Part shown: positions 6,945 through 9,650 of the stretch, piece by piece
Layout: each line of letters starts with the position of its first letter
Numbering within the stretch: the stretch's first letter is position 1
Source of the DNA: JBGPEQ01 sp035518775
GTDB taxonomy: Bacteria; Pseudomonadota; Alphaproteobacteria; Dongiales; Dongiaceae
Length of the DNA: 9,650 bases
Reading direction: 5' to 3'
NCBI GenBank assembly: GCA_035518775.1
Contig: DATIXH010000055.1
Location: 1-9,650 of the forward strand
Position numbers and translations under genes: made by a program
The notes under the pieces: model-generated
What the model was told of the DNA's origin: nothing
What the model saw: only the letters and a program-made list of their open reading frames with translations
The model's database searches: none

Positions 6945-7903
6945 GCGCGCGCGCCGCGCGGGAATCGTTGCGCGCCGCGATCGGCGCCGAGGCGTCGCAA
7001 CCGATCGGCGAGGCCGCCGGCGCCCTCGTCGCGGCCATCCTCGCCCGTCACGGCAGTTCCGCCGCCGCGGTGCTGTTCTACGGCTCCTGTCTGCGGCGCG
7101 GCGATCCGACCGCCGCCGAGGATCCGGTGTACGACTTCTATCTCCTGGTCGACGACTACAGGCGGGCCTATGCGGGCCGGCTCGCCGCGCTCGCCAACGC
7201 AGCCCTGCCGCCCAACGTCTTCTATCTCGAGACGCCCTGGCGCGGCCGCAGCCTGCGCGCCAAGTATGCCATCCTGTCGCTCCCGCAATTTCGGCGCGCC
7301 CTATCGCCGCGCGCGTTCCATTCCTATTTCTGGGCGCGCTTCGCTCAGCCCGTGCGCCTGGCCTATGCGCGCAACGACGGCGTGCGCGCCGACGTGGTCG
7401 AGGGATTGATCGATGCGATGACGACGATGGCTGCGCGCGCCAGCGGCCTGGCGGACGAGCGCTTCACCGCCGCCGCGTTCTGGACACGCGCCTTTCAGGC
7501 GACCTATGCGGCGGAGCTGCGCGCCGAGGGCGCCGACCGCGCGCGGCTCGTCTATGAGGCCGATCGCGGCCGCTATGACGGCCTGACCGAGGCCGCGCTG
7601 CGGGCAGCCGGGCTCGAGTTCGAAAGGACCGTGGACGGCAAACTCTGCGTGCCTGCCGCTGCGCGCGCCCGTGGGGGCGCGCGTCTAGCCTGGTGGTTCC
7701 GTCGCGCGCTCGGCAAGCTGCTGTCCATCCTGCGTCTCGCGAAAGGCGTGTTCACCTTCGACGGCGGGGTCGACTACATCCTCTGGAAGATCGAGCGGCA
7801 CAGCGGCGTCAAGGCGACGGCGACGCCCTGGCAGCGCCGCCATCCGCTGCTGGCGGCGCCGGGATTGGCCTGGCGACTTTACCGCCGCGGTGCGTTCCGC
7901 TAG
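6938..7903 (+). CDS. Tam41-like nucleotidyltransferase (putative CTP:phospholipid cytidylyltransferase)
   Basis: The product is 321 aa from the ATG at 6938, which overlaps the kinase stop by 7 bases. Tam41 is the mitochondrial CDP-DAG synthase, a peripheral nucleotidyltransferase-fold enzyme unrelated to integral-membrane CdsA; it makes CDP-DAG from phosphatidate and CTP. Several features match: LFYGSCLRRGD (46-56) as the GS loop; YDFYLLVDD (65-73) as the acidic strand, like Tam41's DFI..V; PPNVFYLE (91-98); LRAKYAILS (106-114) like KYGV; FWARFAQPVR (131-140) like LYVAGRLQKPV; and a basic, amphipathic C-terminus with ILRLAKGVFTFDGGVDY. No transmembrane helix is apparent before the C-terminal amphipathic stretch near 258-272. 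Tam41-like proteins exist in some bacteria. The family call rests on motif memory. The phospholipid substrate (phosphatidate or ceramide-1-phosphate) is inferred from neighbours. Confidence 0.72.
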   Translation: MLSARAARESLRAAIGAEASQPIGEAAGALVAAILARHGSSAAAVLFYGSCLRRGDPTAAEDPVYDFYLLVDDYRRAYAGRLAALANAALPPNVFYLETPWRGRSLRAKYAILSLPQFRRALSPRAFHSYFWARFAQPVRLAYARNDGVRADVVEGLIDAMTTMAARASGLADERFTAAAFWTRAFQATYAAELRAEGADRARLVYEADRGRYDGLTEAALRAAGLEFERTVDGKLCVPAAARARGGARLAWWFRRALGKLLSILRLAKGVFTFDGGVDYILWKIERHSGVKATATPWQRRHPLLAAPGLAWRLYRRGAFR

Positions 7904-7911
7904 GCGGCGGC

Positions 7912-9126
7912 TCAGCCGGCGGCCTGTGCCGGCTCGCTCAGGACGCCGATCTGATAGGCGACGTCGGTGATGGTCTCGATCACCCGCTCGAGCTGGTGCC
8001 GGCTGTGGGCCGCGCACACGCTGCAGCGCAGGAGCGAGGCGCCGTTCGGCGTCGCCGGCGGCAGCGCCAGGTTCACGTAGACGCCGCTCTTCAGCAGCGC
8101 CTGCCAGGCCGCCACCGCCAGTTCCGGAGTCGGCAGATGCACGGCCACGACCGGGCCCTTCTGCGACCCGAGCGACAGACCGTGCCGCTTGAGGCCGTCA
8201 TAGAGCGTGCTGACGTTGGCCCACAGGCGCGCGCGCAGCTCGGGCCGGCGCTCGACCACCGCGAGGGCCGCCGTCACCGATGCGACGATCGAAGGCGGCA
8301 GCGACGCCGTGAACATGTAGGGCCGGCAGCGCACGCGCAGGATATCGAACTCCGGATGATCGGAGACGCAGAAGCCGCCGATCGCGCCCAGGCTCTTGCT
8401 GAAGGTGCCGACGATGAAATCCACGTCCGCTTCGACGCCCGCGGCCTCGGCGACGCCGCGGCCCTTGTCGCCGATCACGCCCATCGAGTGGGCCTCGTCG
8501 ACGACGAGATAGGCGCCGTGCTTGCGCTTGATGGCCGCCATCTCCGCCAGCGGCGCCTGGTCGCCGAGCATGCTGTAGATGCCCTCGACGACGATGATCT
8601 TGTTGCCGGGCGTGCCGGCCAGCCGCTGCAGCCGCTTGTCGAGGTCGGCCGGATCGTTGTGCTTGAAGCGGATCACGGTCGCCGACGTCATCTTGCAGGC
8701 GTCGTAGATGCTGGCGTGCGAGTCGGCGTCGATAATCAGATAGTCCTTGGCGCCGGCGATCGTGGAGATGATGCCGAGATTGGCCTGATAGCCGGTCGTG
8801 AACACCATTGCGCTGCGGCGGCCGTAGAAGCGCGCAAGCGCCTCTTCCAGGCCGGTATGTCCGCCATAGCTGCCGTTGGCGATGCGCGATCCGGTAGTGC
8901 CCGTGCCCTGCTCCTCAAGCGCGTCGACCGCGGCCGCGACGCAGGAGGGCTCGAAGGTCAGGCCGAGATAGTTGTTGGTGCCGACCAGGATGGTCGGCCG
9001 GCCCTCGACGATCGCCTCGGTCGGCGACACGACGCGCTCCATCTTCACGCCGAACGGATCGGCGCCGATGGCCGTGACCGCGGAATGCGCGCGGATGAGA
9101 TCCTGGAATTGATCGAACAGAGCCAT
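7912..9126 (-). CDS. spt: Serine palmitoyltransferase (PLP alpha-oxoamine synthase)
   Basis: The product is 404 aa. The enzyme condenses L-serine with a fatty acyl thioester to 3-oxo-sphinganine, the first step of sphingolipid synthesis; bacterial forms are soluble homodimers. The family motifs are complete: GTGTTGSRIANGSYGGH (74-90), the PLP-stacking H137 (DADSHASI), D210/H213 (VVDEAHSMG), the Schiff-base lysine K244 in TFSKSLGAIGG, and R367 in LLRCSVCAAH. Close relatives are biotin synthase BioF and 2-amino-3-ketobutyrate ligase. I prefer SPT because of the LLRCSVCAAH end, the dedicated ACP immediately upstream, and the lack of any biotin gene. The start at 9126 has a GGAAGG Shine-Dalgarno about 10 bases upstream. 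It lies 6 bases after the ACP gene. Its stop faces the Tam41-like gene across 8 bases. Confidence 0.85.
   Translation of the reverse strand: MALFDQFQDLIRAHSAVTAIGADPFGVKMERVVSPTEAIVEGRPTILVGTNNYLGLTFEPSCVAAAVDALEEQGTGTTGSRIANGSYGGHTGLEEALARFYGRRSAMVFTTGYQANLGIISTIAGAKDYLIIDADSHASIYDACKMTSATVIRFKHNDPADLDKRLQRLAGTPGNKIIVVEGIYSMLGDQAPLAEMAAIKRKHGAYLVVDEAHSMGVIGDKGRGVAEAAGVEADVDFIVGTFSKSLGAIGGFCVSDHPEFDILRVRCRPYMFTASLPPSIVASVTAALAVVERRPELRARLWANVSTLYDGLKRHGLSLGSQKGPVVAVHLPTPELAVAAWQALLKSGVYVNLALPPATPNGASLLRCSVCAAHSRHQLERVIETITDVAYQIGVLSEPAQAAG
7914..7934. terminator. GC-rich hairpin at the convergent gene junction
   Basis: A perfect 7-base inverted repeat, AGCCGGC (7914-7920) and GCCGGCT (7928-7934), has a 7-base loop and covers the last codons of the SPT gene, 10 bases past the Tam41-like stop. 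There is no T-tract on either strand, so it is not a classical intrinsic terminator. It could help end or stabilise the + strand transcript, or it could be chance in GC-rich DNA. Confidence 0.25.
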
Positions 9127-9132
9127 GACCGA

Positions 9133-9381
9133 CTAACCTTCCTTCAATCTGCGGACCGTCTCGGCGAGCTCGCCGACCGTCCTTATCTCCGGCACCAGGT
9201 TGAGCGGGATCGAGACATCGAACTTCTCTTCCAGCTCCATCAGCAGGTCCAACATCGCCACCGAATCCAGGGTCAGATCCTGGGAGATGTCGGTCTCGGC
9301 AGTGATCGAGGTGCCCTCTTTGCAGTATGGTCCGAGCGCGGTCGTGACGGCGCTGAAGACTTCATCTTCGGTAGCGGTCAC
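9133..9381 (-). CDS. acpR: Acyl carrier protein dedicated to serine palmitoyltransferase
   Basis: The product is 82 aa. ACPs carry acyl chains on a 4'-phosphopantetheine arm. The attachment serine is S40 in LTLDSVAMLD, close to the usual DSL with valine in place of leucine. The following helix (MLDLLMELEEKFDVSIP) is the standard acidic ACP recognition helix. I start at the GTG at 9381, because a strong GGGGAAGG Shine-Dalgarno lies 6 bases upstream. A GTG at 9408 would add 9 Arg-rich residues atypical of ACPs. It sits 6 bases before the SPT gene. Work in Caulobacter and relatives describes a specialised ACP (AcpR) beside spt that delivers the acyl chain. I apply the symbol by context and have no sequence comparison. 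It is not the housekeeping AcpP, which normally has a GADSLD motif and fab neighbours. Confidence 0.85.
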   Translation of the reverse strand: MTATEDEVFSAVTTALGPYCKEGTSITAETDISQDLTLDSVAMLDLLMELEEKFDVSIPLNLVPEIRTVGELAETVRRLKEG

Positions 9382-9527
9382 GCCATGCCTTCCCCGATCT
9401 CGAACCACACTCGCCGCTCCGGTCCTTTGAATCCCCTGAACCGGACCGCGCGGCCAGCGCCCCGAATCCCCGGGCCATTTCTGGGCAAATTCGGCGATTC
9501 CGTGAAATGACTATTTGTTTCCGATTG
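9382..9527 (-). other. Intergenic gap between the epimerase and ACP genes
   Basis: This stretch of 146 bases contains no convincing gene. It holds the ACP Shine-Dalgarno near 9388-9395 and a 6-base inverted repeat, TCCGGT (9418-9423) and ACCGGA (9440-9445), with a 16-base loop and no T-run. The + strand reads open here only as part of a shadow frame. Confidence 0.5.
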
Positions 9528-9555
9528 TTACAGCCACTGCTGCTGGCGGTACCAA
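9527..9555 (-). promoter_or_regulatory. Weak candidate promoter upstream of the ACP-SPT pair
   Basis: Reading the - strand, TTGGTA (9555-9550; 4 of 6) is followed by a 17-base spacer and TGTAAC (9532-9527; 4 of 6). It overlaps the end of the upstream epimerase gene. It could give the ACP and SPT genes their own transcript, but matches of this quality are often chance. Confidence 0.2.
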
Positions 9556-9650
9556 GCGACTGTTTCCGCAAAACCTTGATCGAGACCGACCTGCGGGCGC
9601 CATCCGGTGGCCGCGGTCACGGCGCCATCCCGGGCCGTCCAGTCCGGATG
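9528..9650 (-). CDS. NAD-dependent epimerase/dehydratase, C-terminal end (CerR-like by context)
   Basis: Only the last 40 codons and the TAA (9530-9528) are in the window; the gene enters from the right edge. The visible residues contain TAATGWRPQVGLDQGFAETV followed by AWYRQQQWL. This is the typical end of extended SDRs (sugar-nucleotide epimerases and relatives), where a GW-x-P motif precedes an L-x-x-G-x-x-x-T-V-x-W-Y helix. In Caulobacter the gene next to spt and its ACP encodes CerR, annotated as an epimerase/dehydratase and shown to reduce the ceramide ketone. The same orientation and neighbourhood here make a CerR-like role likely, but the catalytic part is not visible, so no symbol is given. 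Confidence 0.7.
   Translation of the reverse strand, partial: HPDWTARDGAVTAATGWRPQVGLDQGFAETVAWYRQQQWL

Noticed and set aside
7912..9126. The alternative that this gene is bioF (8-amino-7-oxononanoate synthase) or kbl.
   Set aside because: It cannot be fully excluded without a search, but the adjoining dedicated ACP, the epimerase neighbour and the absence of biotin or threonine-degradation genes favour SPT.
7693..9510. A 605-codon + strand open frame opposite the SPT and ACP genes.
   Set aside because: It is antisense to two clear families with intact motifs, and its His/Arg/Asp-rich composition is typical of a complementary-strand shadow.

Overview
The window is high-GC (I estimate mid-60s percent) DNA packed with genes. 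Codon use and protein families suggest an alphaproteobacterium, perhaps of the Rhodospirillales/Hyphomicrobiales type; I cannot name a genus. I see no rRNA, tRNA, CRISPR, insertion sequence or phage gene, and no gene-free stretch over about 150 bases.

Layout from left to right. (1) On the - strand at the left edge is the 5' part of an LptF/LptG-family lipid-export permease. Its promoter-like site sits so close to the ATG that the transcript may be leaderless. (2) Divergent from it on the + strand is an ATP-grasp ligase of unknown substrate. (3) Three - strand genes form a tight operon, transcribed right to left: a calcineurin-like metallophosphoesterase, then two short-chain dehydrogenases. 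(4) Divergent from these on the + strand is a coupled operon of three lipid genes: a CDP-alcohol phosphatidyltransferase with an extra N-terminal domain, a diacylglycerol/ceramide-kinase-family lipid kinase, and a Tam41-like (CDP-DAG synthase type) nucleotidyltransferase. Each gene overlaps the next by 4-7 bases. (5) Converging on that operon, with an 8-base gap, is a - strand set transcribed right to left: the C-terminus of an NAD-dependent epimerase/dehydratase at the right edge, a dedicated acyl carrier protein, and a serine palmitoyltransferase-type alpha-oxoamine synthase.

Together regions 4 and 5 read as a sphingolipid locus. The ACP-SPT pair, plus a CerR-like reductase, would make the long-chain base and ceramide. 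The + strand operon has the three activities needed to phosphorylate a lipid alcohol, activate the phosphate with CTP and attach a polar head group. The most interesting hypothesis is that this operon builds an anionic phospho-sphingolipid through a CDP-ceramide-like intermediate. The permease at the left edge would then be a candidate for moving such a lipid, or LPS, towards the outer membrane. Enzyme families are assigned with good confidence; the substrates are inference.
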